Shown here: positions 1 to 8,480 of the stretch, one piece after another
Position numbering within the stretch: position 1 is the first letter of the stretch
Layout of the letters: every line of letters begins with the position of its first letter
Virus record (IMG/VR): IMGVR_UViG_3300032304_000672
Coordinates: 39,696 to 103,695 of that record
DNA length: 64,000 nt
Source: a virus
Reading direction: 5' to 3' (one strand)
Position numbers and translations under genes: made by a program
The notes under the pieces: model-generated
Seen by the model: only the letters and a program-made list of their open reading frames with translations
Told to the model about the DNA's origin: nothing
The model's database searches: none

Positions 1-128
1 ATCATATTATTGATACTACAGGTGTCCATGGAATTGCAGATACATCACAATTAGCCACACTTACTACAACAAATTCCCTAAATACCCGCCTTATCTCAAT
101 TGAGCTAGGCCTAGGGATATTTGATTAA
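1..128 (+). CDS. C-terminal end of a protein cut by the window edge, probably a tail fibre
   Basis: An open frame enters at base 3 and ends at TAA 126-128, giving 41 residues that begin HIIDTTGVHGI and end LGLGIFD. The short, Thr/Ser-rich tail resembles the ends of trimeric phage fibres, and the next gene is a fibre, so a structural role is likely but inferred. A small complete protein at 8879-9025 sits in the same position before the paralogous fibre at 9062 and also ends in a Leu-rich helix-like stretch. Its true start and length are outside the window. Confidence 0.6.
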   Translation, partial: HIIDTTGVHGIADTSQLATLTTTNSLNTRLISIELGLGIFD

Positions 129-148
129 AACTTACAGAATGCTATAAT
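121..148 (+). promoter_or_regulatory. Extended -10 promoter before the first fibre gene
   Basis: TATAAT at 143-148 is preceded by TGC (extended -10). TTGATT at 121-126 is a possible -35 with a 16-base spacer. Predicted start is near 155, leaving a very short leader with AGGAG at 154-158. The block AATGCTATAAT recurs before the genes at 9062 and 19026. Confidence 0.65.
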
Positions 149-164
149 ACATTAGGAGAAAAAA

Positions 165-2075
165 ATGCCAAATTATTCAAGTTTATCAACCCAGATCGAT
201 GCGATCAAGAGCGAAATATCATCCTCTCTCGCAGCATCTGCCTATTCCGCTCAAGATCTAGTATATGTAGCCAAAGCGCTACAAGCGCTAGGTTCAGTAG
301 TTGCACCAGATGGTGTATCTAACATTACAATTAACGACAATATTTATCTTGGCACAACAGCAGAAGCGTTTGCAACCACTGCTGCACTAACAAATCCTAA
401 TTTAGTAATTACTGTGAGCAAAGATGACTACGCACAAATAGCATTTTCAAATAGATCTTCAAATGCCAATGCATCAACAGATATCATTCTTTATTCAAAT
501 AATGGTAATGACGCATCTGGTTATATTGATATGGGTATTACATCTTCTAACTTTGCCGACCCAGACTTCACAGTTACTGGAAAGGGCGATGGCTATATAT
601 TTATGGTCGGAGCAGAAGCTGGCACAACAGATAGAGGAAACCTAGTATTTGCAACTTCAAATACTGGAACACAAAACAAAATTATTTTCGCTGCAGGAGG
701 ATTGGCTTCTGATAACGAACAAATGTCGATTACTCCAGATCAGAATGTGCATATCGAAATTGACACTCCGTCTACCTCACCTACAACTGGTGCACTGACT
801 GTAGTCGGCGGAGTTGGTATTTCTGGTGACGTTAACATCGACGGAACAATTACATTTGGCGGAGCGGGAACCACAGTAGAGACTTCAAACCTTGCAGTTA
901 CAGATCCTCTTATCTTTACAGGAAATGAAAACCAAGGAGATGCACTTGACCTAGGATTTGTTGGAGAATTTGCAAATCCAATTGCAACAATTACTAAGAC
1001 GGTTTCTAACAAGGCCCTTACATCTAACGTAGCAACACTTACTACATCAACAACCCACGGATTCTCCGTCGGAGACATTGCTGTTATCACAGGAGTGGAC
1101 GCAACATTCAATGGAACTTATTATGTAAAAGCAGTTCCTACAACTACAACATTTACATTTGATAAAACTAATGCTAACGTAACTTCAGCAGCAGCAACAG
1201 GCTCAGTCTCAGTATCAGGTCAACGCAGATTTGCGGCGGTAGCAAGAGATGCCTCTGACGGAGTCATTAAATTCTTAACAAACATTACAACAAAGCCTAC
1301 AACTACAATTAACTTTGCGGAGGCAGGAACAGTATACGCAGACATACTAGTAGATGATATTACAGCAGATGCAATTACTGCAACATCAGCCACAATTGGC
1401 GATGTATCAAATACAGAGCTACAGTATCTCAATAACGTATCTTCAAATATTCAAACACAGTTAGATGCTAAACTAGCATCAGCAACAGCGGCAACAACAT
1501 ATGCCCCTATTGCTTCTCCAACATTAACTGGAACACCATTATCAACAACAGCGGCAGTAGATACAAATACAACTCAAATTGCTACAACAGCATATGTAGT
1601 TGGACAAGGATATCTAAAGTCTGCTACAGCATCTTCAACATATGCACCATTAACAAATGCTAACCTTGTTAGCCCAGTTCTACAGTCTCCAGAAGAAGTA
1701 ATTACAGTAGCTGCAACTGCAGCAACTGGCACAATTAACGTAGATCTCGCAACATCTGCAATTCATTATTACACTGCAAACTCTTCAGCAGACTGGACAT
1801 TTAATTTTAGAGGAAATGGATCAACAACATTAAACTCTATGCTAAATGTTGGCGGAACAATATCAGTAGCATTTATGATTACAAATGGTGCTACTCCATA
1901 TAAGCCAGCAGCAACATCAGTTCAAGTAGATGGAGTTACAGTTACTCCTAAATGGAACGGTGGAACGGCACCTTCTACAGGAAATGCTAACTCAATAGAC
2001 GTTTATACATTTACAATTATTAAAACAGCATCAGCAACATATACTGTTCTTGGAACACAATCTAAGTTTGCATAG
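165..2075 (+). CDS. Tail fibre protein 1 (paralogue of those at 5242 and 9062)
   Basis: A 636-residue, Thr/Ala/Ser-rich, beta-repeat protein with no catalytic motif. Order: an N-terminal helical segment (about 1-45, ending DLVYVAKALQAL, shared with the fibre at 9062); a region with NKIIFAAGG; the phage-fibre repeat TTGALTVVGGVGISGD near 205-224; a module of about 65 residues starting NKALTSNVATL near 281-345 that recurs in the other fibres; a Thr/Ala shaft near 430-520; and a C-terminal beta domain like that of the fibre at 5242. It is probably a trimeric host-recognition fibre. AGGAG lies 6 bases before the ATG. The gly-rich adhesin-like gene follows 9 bases later. Fibre identity is from composition and context. 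Confidence 0.8.
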   Translation: MPNYSSLSTQIDAIKSEISSSLAASAYSAQDLVYVAKALQALGSVVAPDGVSNITINDNIYLGTTAEAFATTAALTNPNLVITVSKDDYAQIAFSNRSSNANASTDIILYSNNGNDASGYIDMGITSSNFADPDFTVTGKGDGYIFMVGAEAGTTDRGNLVFATSNTGTQNKIIFAAGGLASDNEQMSITPDQNVHIEIDTPSTSPTTGALTVVGGVGISGDVNIDGTITFGGAGTTVETSNLAVTDPLIFTGNENQGDALDLGFVGEFANPIATITKTVSNKALTSNVATLTTSTTHGFSVGDIAVITGVDATFNGTYYVKAVPTTTTFTFDKTNANVTSAAATGSVSVSGQRRFAAVARDASDGVIKFLTNITTKPTTTINFAEAGTVYADILVDDITADAITATSATIGDVSNTELQYLNNVSSNIQTQLDAKLASATAATTYAPIASPTLTGTPLSTTAAVDTNTTQIATTAYVVGQGYLKSATASSTYAPLTNANLVSPVLQSPEEVITVAATAATGTINVDLATSAIHYYTANSSADWTFNFRGNGSTTLNSMLNVGGTISVAFMITNGATPYKPAATSVQVDGVTVTPKWNGGTAPSTGNANSIDVYTFTIIKTASATYTVLGTQSKFA

Positions 2076-2084
2076 GGGGACTAA

Positions 2085-2948
2085 GTGCCAATAATTACAA
2101 CAATACGTGGCAATCTTAGGCCATTCGGTAAAAGAGCTACATTTTTAAGAGATTCAACAGGTGGAGATATTTCTACCGCTGGTTCTTATAGAGTACATAC
2201 TTTTTCCAGCATTGGCACTACAACTTTTAATGCAGGCGCAAATGGATCTGTAGAGGTTTTAGTTTTAGCTGGAGGAGGCTCTGGTGGCCCAGGCCAACCA
2301 GGATTTTGGGAAATTGGCGGTGGCGGTGGAGCAGGAGGATTAATTTATAATTCATCTGTTTCTGTTTCAGAAGGACCAATTACGGTTACAGTAGGAGACG
2401 GAGGGCTTGGTAAATCTGGCAATACAGGCGATGACCCAGGACTACCTGGACAAAACTCAGTATTCGGATCACTAACAGCAATTGGAGGCGGCGGAGGAGC
2501 AGCTAATTATTCAAGTACCAACCCAGCTTATGTTCCTTATATGAATGGAGGCTCAGGTGGTGGAGGACAAGGTAACTTTGCATCAGTCAGAGGATTAGGT
2601 ACTTCAGGACAAGGAAACAACGGAGGATTTTCTACAGCAAATGCAGATAACTCTGGCGCAGGCGGAGGAGGCGGAGCAGGAGCCGTTGGCAACAATGCTT
2701 CAGGCAACAGTGGCGGATCAGGTGGATCAGGTTTATCAGTATTTGGTACAACTTACGCAGGCGGAGGAGGAGGTTCACATTCTTCAAGTGGGAGTGGAAG
2801 TATGGGCGGAGGAGGCTCAGGAGGAGGCGGAGCAGGCGGAAACAACAATGGGACAGATGGACTCGGCGGTGGTGGCGGAGGAAATCGTGTTGGAAATAGA
2901 TCTGGCGACGGCGGATCTGGAGTAGTTATAGTAAGGTATATACCTTAG
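2085..2948 (+). CDS. Glycine-rich tail adhesin-like protein 1
   Basis: A 287-residue protein dominated by poly-Gly runs. The pattern is shared by four proteins in this region: a short N-terminal beta segment (SYRVHTFSSIGTTTF), then VEVLVLAGGG, GGGGGAGGL, ITVTVGDGG, long Gly/Ser loops, and the closing strand GSGVVIVRYIP. This is the glycine-rich domain of many phage fibre-tip proteins, and recalls the poly-Gly sandwich of T-even gp38 adhesins. A receptor-binding role at a fibre tip is inferred. GTG start with AGGGGG 7 bases upstream. A terminator overlaps its stop codon. Confidence 0.75.
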   Translation: MPIITTIRGNLRPFGKRATFLRDSTGGDISTAGSYRVHTFSSIGTTTFNAGANGSVEVLVLAGGGSGGPGQPGFWEIGGGGGAGGLIYNSSVSVSEGPITVTVGDGGLGKSGNTGDDPGLPGQNSVFGSLTAIGGGGGAANYSSTNPAYVPYMNGGSGGGGQGNFASVRGLGTSGQGNNGGFSTANADNSGAGGGGGAGAVGNNASGNSGGSGGSGLSVFGTTYAGGGGGSHSSSGSGSMGGGGSGGGGAGGNNNGTDGLGGGGGGNRVGNRSGDGGSGVVIVRYIP

Positions 2949-2969
2949 ATTTTAGTTAAATCTTTTTTT
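2947..2969 (+). terminator. Rho-independent terminator after glycine-rich protein 1
   Basis: Stem AGATTT (2947-2952) with AAATCT (2958-2963), a 5-base loop and a T run to 2969. It overlaps the stop codon and the 3' end of the convergent minus-strand gene. Confidence 0.6.
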
Positions 2970-3671
2970 AACCCAATGATTTTTTTTATACCCACCCCAA
3001 AAATGTTTTCTTAATTTTTGTACGTAATGGGTTTGAGCATCTTCGTTATACTCATTAGACTCAGATCGCCACTCGTCCCTTTTAAAAGGAATTATTTGAT
3101 ACATAGGCGTTCCTATTGGAATAATCCCAGTAAAATTATTTTTTAATAAAAACGGAAGATTAGATCCTTCTTGAGATTGATTATAAGTATCACAATCAAT
3201 AATCCCAGATAAAGTATAAAAAGGTAAATCTGTTCTATTAAGTGGATGGGTTATAATAGCAGAGTAGCCTTTAGGAAGTTCTGGAATCCATACTGGATGC
3301 CACATCAATTCAAATTGATAGTACTCTGAAGGTATTGGAAGCTTATGTTTTCCTTGATTTCTAACCCCCATAATATCAGGCTTTGTTGGATATTGATAAG
3401 CAAATGCTTTCTGCTGATTGCCATTGTCATTTAATGATATATTTATCTCTTGCCAGGTTTCCTGGATATATCCCATAGATAAAGAGTCTAAAAATGGCAT
3501 ACACATTTTAATTGTTCTATCTGTGGTTCCAGAGCTATCAAAACTAGGCTTGCCATTTTGAAAAGCTGGTATATCCTTATACCAATCTGGCAAATACTCT
3601 CTAGATGGCCTAGGAGCTTTTACAGAAAGCTCAGTAAGCTTACTTACCGCATTAAACTTAATAATTTGCAT
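2952..3671 (-). CDS. Conserved phage protein of unknown function, only minus-strand gene
   Basis: A 239-residue protein with a Trp/Tyr/Pro-rich body and no signal peptide or membrane span. Marks include RPSREYLPDWYKDIP (about 21-35), MWHPVWIPELP in the middle, GIIPIGTPMYQIIPF near 185-200 and a basic C-terminus. The composition suggests a compact soluble enzyme or ligand-binding fold. I believe similar proteins lie near fibre genes of marine phages, but I cannot assign a function. It is divergent from the oxygenase gene at 3743, with a 71-base shared promoter region holding a palindrome, which suggests joint control. Its orientation marks it as an accessory insertion. Confidence 0.7.
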   Translation of the reverse strand: MQIIKFNAVSKLTELSVKAPRPSREYLPDWYKDIPAFQNGKPSFDSSGTTDRTIKMCMPFLDSLSMGYIQETWQEINISLNDNGNQQKAFAYQYPTKPDIMGVRNQGKHKLPIPSEYYQFELMWHPVWIPELPKGYSAIITHPLNRTDLPFYTLSGIIDCDTYNQSQEGSNLPFLLKNNFTGIIPIGTPMYQIIPFKRDEWRSESNEYNEDAQTHYVQKLRKHFWGGYKKNHWVKKRFN

Positions 3672-3689
3672 TTTTGCTCTTTTCTGAAT

Positions 3690-3695
3690 AGTATA
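3690..3695 (-). promoter_or_regulatory. -10 box for the minus-strand gene
   Basis: TATACT read on the minus strand, 18 bases before its ATG. No clear -35. It overlaps the palindrome at 3692-3705. Confidence 0.45.
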
Positions 3696-3705
3696 GTAAA
3701 CTATA
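3692..3705. promoter_or_regulatory. Palindrome between divergent promoters, possible operator
   Basis: TATAGT-AA-ACTATA, a perfect 6-base inverted repeat with a 2-base centre, covering most of the minus -10 and lying 12 bases before the plus -10. A regulator bound here could control both genes. AT-rich palindromes arise by chance, so this is tentative. Confidence 0.35.
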
Positions 3706-3717
3706 TCATATAGACCT

Positions 3718-3723
3718 TATAAT
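3718..3723 (+). promoter_or_regulatory. -10 box for the oxygenase gene
   Basis: TATAAT 19 bases before the ATG at 3743, with GGAGG at 3734-3738 as ribosome-binding site. No convincing -35. Confidence 0.55.
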
Positions 3724-3742
3724 TTCAATACCTGGAGGAAGC

Positions 3743-4243
3743 ATGTTAAACGTAACAAAAAATTTTTTATCAGAAAGCCATATTAATATCATATCAAAAC
3801 ATCAATCCTTAAATTCATTTTCAGCCACCCAGTCCGAAGATTTTGAAACAATTAAAGAGATAATTAGTCTAATAAAGAATAAAATTAATATAGATTTTTC
3901 TACTCTGGACCTATACCTTGAAAATGTGGGAATTAAAACAAATTTTGCTGGAGAATCTATCCCATTGCACTATGATGCTAGCGGCATCACCCTAGGCAGA
4001 AGAGAATATGCAGCACATCTTTATTTAAATAATGATTTTACTGGGGGAGAGATTTGCTATCCAAATCAAGAATTTAATGAAAAGCCAGAATGCAACACCC
4101 TAATTATATTCCCTACTACAGAAGAATACTCTCATGAAATGAAGACAATCCTTTCTGGCGAAAGAAGAGTAATGCTAATTCATTTTACTAGCAATAAAGA
4201 CCTAGCCTATACCCACAACATGGCTGGATATAGCTCAATCTAG
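3743..4243 (+). CDS. 2-oxoglutarate/Fe(II)-dependent oxygenase (prolyl 4-hydroxylase-like)
   Basis: A 166-residue protein with the double-stranded beta-helix signature: His76-x-Asp78 (PLHYDAS), a middle strand AAHLYLNNDFTGGEICY (91-106), the distal iron ligand His131 (YSHEM) and Arg141/142 in SGERRVMLIHF for the 2-oxoglutarate carboxylate. The family hydroxylates or demethylates protein side chains, nucleic-acid bases or small molecules using O2 and 2-oxoglutarate. The substrate is unknown. Its place among fibre genes suggests hydroxylation of a structural protein, while DNA-base oxidation is an alternative. It has its own promoter and GGAGG site, and is divergent from the gene at 2952. Confidence 0.85.
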   Translation: MLNVTKNFLSESHINIISKHQSLNSFSATQSEDFETIKEIISLIKNKINIDFSTLDLYLENVGIKTNFAGESIPLHYDASGITLGRREYAAHLYLNNDFTGGEICYPNQEFNEKPECNTLIIFPTTEEYSHEMKTILSGERRVMLIHFTSNKDLAYTHNMAGYSSI

Positions 4244-4270
4244 ACAGATGCAAATTTATCAAATATCGAG

Positions 4271-4276
4271 TATAAT
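4271..4276 (+). promoter_or_regulatory. Leaderless promoter (-10) for the gene at 4284
   Basis: TATAAT ends 7 bases before the ATG, so the expected start point is the A of the start codon. No ribosome-binding site is present. Confidence 0.7.
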
Positions 4277-4283
4277 GTAAATT

Positions 4284-4655
4284 ATGGCTATCTCAAGACT
4301 AGCAACATCTAATCCAGCATCCAATACAGATATACTTTTGTATACTGGATCAAGAACTATTCTATCTTCAGTTATTGCTACAAATAAATCTTCAGATCCC
4401 GCCACAATTAGAGTATGGGTTGTCCCATTAGATCAGGATGCAACTGCTGCAAATCATGTATTTATTTCTTACAATGTATCAATTGGCGGAAACAACAGTC
4501 TTGAAACTTTTAGATTTCCAGTTTTAACTGGAGATAAAGTTTATGTGCGGGCATCAACAGCAGATATTTCATTTAGCCTTTCAGGTATAGATGATACAAC
4601 AGTTACTGGGCTTGAGTATGCGACCTTAGAGGCGCTTATTCTGGGCTTGGCATAG
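4284..4655 (+). CDS. Small beta-rich virion protein, unknown role
   Basis: A 123-residue protein with alternating beta strands (ILLYTGSRTILSSVIATN, TIRVWVVPLD, DKVYVRASTADISFSLSG) and no catalytic motif. The plan of an N-terminal strand pair, an ISYNVSI strand and a GDKVYVRAS strand matches the protein at 10554 (SIQVYASAADLTFQAFGS), so the two are probably paralogues. The fold looks like an immunoglobulin-like or jelly-roll decoration or fibre-base unit. It is the first gene of a run of small beta proteins ahead of the second fibre and is predicted to be translated from a leaderless message. Confidence 0.65.
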   Translation: MAISRLATSNPASNTDILLYTGSRTILSSVIATNKSSDPATIRVWVVPLDQDATAANHVFISYNVSIGGNNSLETFRFPVLTGDKVYVRASTADISFSLSGIDDTTVTGLEYATLEALILGLA

Positions 4656-4664
4656 GAGATATAG

Positions 4665-4670
4665 TATAAT
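4665..4670 (+). promoter_or_regulatory. Leaderless promoter (-10) for the gene at 4677
   Basis: TATAAT ends 6 bases before the ATG. The only AGGAG (4654-4658) is 18 bases or more upstream of the ATG, too far to act. Confidence 0.7.
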
Positions 4671-4676
4671 AACAAT

Positions 4677-4991
4677 ATGGCAAATTTCGGGAATGTAAAG
4701 TCAACTTCAGTAGGAACCTCGGCGGTAAACCTAAAGGTTGTAACTACCCCTACTCTTGTAACAGGATGTAATATTCTAAACAAGACTGGATCAACTGCCT
4801 CAATATCTCTTTATGTAACAAACACCTCAGTAGATTACTACATATTTAAAAACAAACAGATTGACGGAAATACAAATATAGAGGCAATAACAGGAAACAA
4901 GATTGTCCTAGTAAGTGGCGATACATTAAAGGCAATATCAGATGTTTCAGCCGCCTTTGATATAATTGTTTCTACATTGGACGGATTCTAA
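4677..4991 (+). CDS. Small beta-rich virion protein, unknown role
   Basis: A 104-residue protein of short beta strands: VKSTSVGTSAVNLKVV, TGCNILNKTG, ASISLYVTN, a Lys/Asn loop, then GNKIVLVSGDTLKAIS. It shows the same strand order and a GD-L/V turn near the C-terminus as the proteins at 4284 and 10554, so it may belong to the same small family. No enzyme motif, signal peptide or coiled coil. Its stop overlaps the next start (TAATG), implying translational coupling. A minor tail or fibre-base part is inferred from position only. Confidence 0.6.
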   Translation: MANFGNVKSTSVGTSAVNLKVVTTPTLVTGCNILNKTGSTASISLYVTNTSVDYYIFKNKQIDGNTNIEAITGNKIVLVSGDTLKAISDVSAAFDIIVSTLDGF

Positions 4992-5242
4992 TGGCCACAA
5001 TATCTAACCCAAATGAGGTCTCAGACCTCAGCTTTGCAAATAACACATTTTATGGATTTAAGATTATTGCCAATACAGGCAAGTTCTACGTCCATGTAAT
5101 AAATGACGGGTCAACCGTAGAATTACCCGTAGATGACGTACTAAAAGATAATCAGTATAGAACTTGGATTTGGACCAAAAATACTGTACAATTTAGTTGG
5201 GACGGCACAAAGAAGACACACCTTAAGATGGAGATAAAATAA
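4991..5242 (+). CDS. Hypothetical small protein before fibre 2
   Basis: An 83-residue protein, not recognised. It has two halves: a strand-rich N-terminus (NTFYGFKIIANTGKFYVHVIN) and a C-terminus with several Trp (RTWIWTKNTVQFSWDGT) that could form a small sugar- or protein-binding beta sheet. No clear ribosome-binding site. It overlaps by one base with both neighbours (TAATG at each end), so it is probably made by coupled translation with the beta protein before and the fibre after it. It may be a fibre-attachment or assembly factor, which is inference. Confidence 0.5.
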   Translation: MATISNPNEVSDLSFANNTFYGFKIIANTGKFYVHVINDGSTVELPVDDVLKDNQYRTWIWTKNTVQFSWDGTKKTHLKMEIK

Positions 5243-7659
5243 TGACACAAATTATAGATTTAGGCAAACTTAGATTTCACTGGGCAGACGCATGGAGTTC
5301 TTCCACAGAATACGAATTAAACGACGTAGTCAAATACGGTGGAAACGCATATGTTTACACAAACGCAGTAGCCACAACTAGCAACCTCCCAACTAATACC
5401 ACATATTGGAAAACAATGGTGGAAGGAATAAACTTCTTGGGTGCATACTCATCTAACACAGCATATAAGCCAGGAGACTCAGTAACACATGGTGCAAACC
5501 TTTATCTTTGCGAAAATCCATCAACTAGCAACACTCCCCCAAATGCAACATATTGGTCAAAGCTTGCAAGCGGAATTCAATATGAAGGATCATATAATGG
5601 AGGAACTCAATATGAAAAAGACGATATTGTGTCTTACGGCGGAAGCGTATATATTAGATTGCAAGATGGCGCAGGAAACCTTCCAACAGATGCTACACAT
5701 TGGGCAAAATTAGTAGACGGTACATATCCAGCACAAGCTGGCTTAACAAATTATATTTTAAAGACAGACGGTACAAACGTATCATGGACAAATGCCCCAA
5801 CATTAGATGATGCAACAATTGTTGACGATTTAATTGTAGGAGGAACAACATATGCTGGAAATGCTGCAGATAATTTTGATACTGACGCAGTATTAACTGG
5901 AGCACGAGCAGTATTTGATATGGACTCATCTCCATATGGACAGATTGCAGTACACAACTCAAACACAACTTCATCAACAGATGTTATTGCATATTCCGCA
6001 AATGGAGTAGATGCATCTGGTTGGATTGATATGGGTATCACTGGAGAAGATTTTAACCAGGCAACATTTGGAATTACAGGACCAAATGATGGATATATCT
6101 TTATGCAAGCCCCTGAAACATTTACAGAAACTGTAACAAACAAAGCATTAACAAACAACGTAGCGACACTAACTATTGGAGCAAACGACTTTAGAGTTGG
6201 AATGCCAGTAACCGTAACAGGCGTTGACGCAACATTTAACGGCACATATACAATTACAGCCAGAACATCTACAACATTTAGTTATGCAAAAACAGCATCT
6301 AACGTAACATCAACAGCGGCTTCAGGTACAGCAGTTGCTGGTAAAACAGGAGCAGGTAATTTAGTTCTTGCAACTGGCGCAAACGGTACAGATAATAAGA
6401 TTATATTTGCAGCAGGTGGATATGATTCTGGTAATGAGCAAATGAGCATTACCCCTGATGAAAACGTACATATTGAAATTGATACCCCTTCAACATCTGC
6501 TTCAACTGGAGCACTAACCGTAGTCGGAGGTGTCGGTGTACAGGGAGATATGAACGTCGCAGGAGATGTTTCTATCGTAGGTAACCTATCATTTGGCGGA
6601 GGATCAACAAGCGCAGAAAATCTAGCAGTTACAAACCCACTAGTATTCGTAGGAGATCAAAATAACGCAGATACTCAAGACTTAGGTCTTGTAGGAGAAT
6701 ATTCAGCTACAGTAACAGTTTCTACAGCTACAGTAAATAATAAAGCATTAACAAACAATGTTGCGACATTAACAACTGCAGCGGCACACAATTTCCTAGT
6801 AGGAGATAGAATAACAGTCGCTGGAGTAGATGCAACCTTCAATGGTACATATGCACTAACAGCAATTCCAACAGCCACAACATTTAGCTATGCCAAAACA
6901 GCATCAAATGTAACTTCAGCAGCAGTATCGCCAACAGGAACAGCAGATGCTGTAACTCGTAGAGAGTTTGCTGGAGCAGTAAGAGATGCCTCAGATGGAG
7001 TATTTAAATTTTTCCAGGATGCAGTCACAAAGCCATCATCCACAGTTAACTTTGCAGAGGCAGGATTAACATATGCTCCTATTAGAGTAAAAGACATTAC
7101 TGCAGATCAAATTACTGGCTCAGGAAACCTTGCAGTCGGCACAGATAAGCTAACAGTAAATGCTTCAACAGGTGCAGTTGGAATGGCTGGAGCTCTAACT
7201 ACAACAGGACTAATCACAGCAAATGGTGGACTAACTACATCAGGAGCATTAACAGTATCAGGTGGAGCAACATTTACTGGAACAACAGATGTTCAAGAAC
7301 TTCGTGAAAATGTAGTTGATGTAACATTATCTTCAAATGCAGGAACATTAGATTGGACTGCAGGAAATATTTATTATATTGCAACAGCACCAACTGGAAA
7401 CATGACTTATAACCTAACAAATCTTCCTGCAACTAATTCAAAGATTATGACCATAAACGTACTTGTTACACAAGGTGCAACTGGTTATATTCCATCTACC
7501 TTCCAAATTGGTGGAGCATCACAAACAATTCGCTGGGCTGGTGGAAGTGCACCAACCCCAACATCTTCAGCAGGAAAGATTGATATATTTAACTTTACCC
7601 TACAAAGAACTACTGCTGGGGCATGGATAGTATACGCAACATCATCCCTAAATTTCTAA
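5242..7659 (+). CDS. Tail fibre protein 2 with three N-terminal carbohydrate-binding repeats
   Basis: An 805-residue fibre. Residues 17-59, 66-109 and 115-158 are three copies of a Trp/Tyr module with pattern Y-x4-D-x-V-x-Y/H-G-x-x-Y/L and a closing T-x-W, matching the carbohydrate-binding type 5/12 (chitin-binding-like) family. Then follow fibre modules shared with those at 165 and 9062: YIFM (near 286), NKIIFAAGG, the TTGALTVVGGVGVQGD repeat (near 420), and two copies of the NKALTNNVATL module (about 300-363 and 499-568). The first of these interrupts a sequence that is continuous in the other fibres. The C-terminal beta domain resembles that of the fibre at 165. It probably binds host glycans. 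GGAG lies before the ATG. Confidence 0.85.
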   Translation: MTQIIDLGKLRFHWADAWSSSTEYELNDVVKYGGNAYVYTNAVATTSNLPTNTTYWKTMVEGINFLGAYSSNTAYKPGDSVTHGANLYLCENPSTSNTPPNATYWSKLASGIQYEGSYNGGTQYEKDDIVSYGGSVYIRLQDGAGNLPTDATHWAKLVDGTYPAQAGLTNYILKTDGTNVSWTNAPTLDDATIVDDLIVGGTTYAGNAADNFDTDAVLTGARAVFDMDSSPYGQIAVHNSNTTSSTDVIAYSANGVDASGWIDMGITGEDFNQATFGITGPNDGYIFMQAPETFTETVTNKALTNNVATLTIGANDFRVGMPVTVTGVDATFNGTYTITARTSTTFSYAKTASNVTSTAASGTAVAGKTGAGNLVLATGANGTDNKIIFAAGGYDSGNEQMSITPDENVHIEIDTPSTSASTGALTVVGGVGVQGDMNVAGDVSIVGNLSFGGGSTSAENLAVTNPLVFVGDQNNADTQDLGLVGEYSATVTVSTATVNNKALTNNVATLTTAAAHNFLVGDRITVAGVDATFNGTYALTAIPTATTFSYAKTASNVTSAAVSPTGTADAVTRREFAGAVRDASDGVFKFFQDAVTKPSSTVNFAEAGLTYAPIRVKDITADQITGSGNLAVGTDKLTVNASTGAVGMAGALTTTGLITANGGLTTSGALTVSGGATFTGTTDVQELRENVVDVTLSSNAGTLDWTAGNIYYIATAPTGNMTYNLTNLPATNSKIMTINVLVTQGATGYIPSTFQIGGASQTIRWAGGSAPTPTSSAGKIDIFNFTLQRTTAGAWIVYATSSLNF

Positions 7660-7669
7660 GGAGAAATAA

Positions 7670-8464
7670 ATGCCATTTATTAGCAGCGTAAGAGGTTCAC
7701 ATGGTGCACAAAGTAGACTGCGTGGATTTATCCCAACAATTTCAAATTCTACTGGCGGAACAATTACAAATTCTGGTGCATATAGAATACATACATTTAC
7801 TACAATTGGAAACTCAACACTTACTTTATCAGGAGCTGGAACTGTTGAGTATTTAATTCTCGCAGGCGGCGGTGGCGGCGGATCTGACGGAGATGTTGGC
7901 GGCGGAGGAGGAGCAGGAGGTCTTCTTTCTGGAAGCGTATCTCTTTCTGCAGCAAACTACACTATAACTGTAGGAGATGGAGGAATAGCAGGCAGCACTA
8001 CCGCTTGGGGTGGTTCAGATTTTTCTGGCACAGGTGCTGGAACTAATGGAACTCAAGGAAACAATTCTATTTTTAATGGTTTAACTGCAATTGGCGGAGG
8101 TTACGGAGGTACTCGTGAGGCGGCTGGAGGTAACGGTGGCTCGGGAGGCGGCGGTGGAGACAACTCTAAGCCTGGAGGCTCAGGAACAGCGGGTCAGGGA
8201 AATCGTGGTGGAGATGGACCAGGAATGAATACCCAAGGTGGGCAAGACTCAGGTGGTGGTGGTGGTGCGGGAAGCGCAGCCTCATTTAATAATCCAGGAT
8301 CAGGACTTGCAAATTCAATTTCTGGAAACTCAGTTACTTACGCTGCAGGCGGCAGAGGAATTCAGCTAAATACGGCGCAGGCTGCTGCAAACAACACTGG
8401 AAATGGTGGCCCTGGAGTTCGTAAAGGTGGATCTGGTGTAGTAATAGTTCGTTACACAATATAA
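7670..8464 (+). CDS. Glycine-rich tail adhesin-like protein 2
   Basis: A 264-residue paralogue of the protein at 2085, with AYRIHTFTTIGNSTL, then VEYLILAGGGGGG, GGGGGAGGLLSGS, YTITVGDGG, GLTAIGGGYGG, long Gly/Asn/Ser loops and the closing strand GSGVVIVRYTI. As in the first copy, it directly follows a fibre gene (10 bases), so fibre and adhesin seem to form a transferable pair. A fibre-tip receptor-binding role is inferred from the glycine-rich fold. AAGGAG precedes the ATG with good spacing. The Gly loops are where specificity would be expected to vary. Confidence 0.75.
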   Translation: MPFISSVRGSHGAQSRLRGFIPTISNSTGGTITNSGAYRIHTFTTIGNSTLTLSGAGTVEYLILAGGGGGGSDGDVGGGGGAGGLLSGSVSLSAANYTITVGDGGIAGSTTAWGGSDFSGTGAGTNGTQGNNSIFNGLTAIGGGYGGTREAAGGNGGSGGGGGDNSKPGGSGTAGQGNRGGDGPGMNTQGGQDSGGGGGAGSAASFNNPGSGLANSISGNSVTYAAGGRGIQLNTAQAAANNTGNGGPGVRKGGSGVVIVRYTI

Positions 8465-8480
8465 CAGAAAAGAATTAACA

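Noticed and set aside
740-1111. Open minus-strand frames opposite the fibre, tape-measure and tip genes
   Set aside because: They are long because the plus-strand codons avoid stops on the complement; they have Val/Ser-rich, unstructured translations and no ribosome-binding sites.
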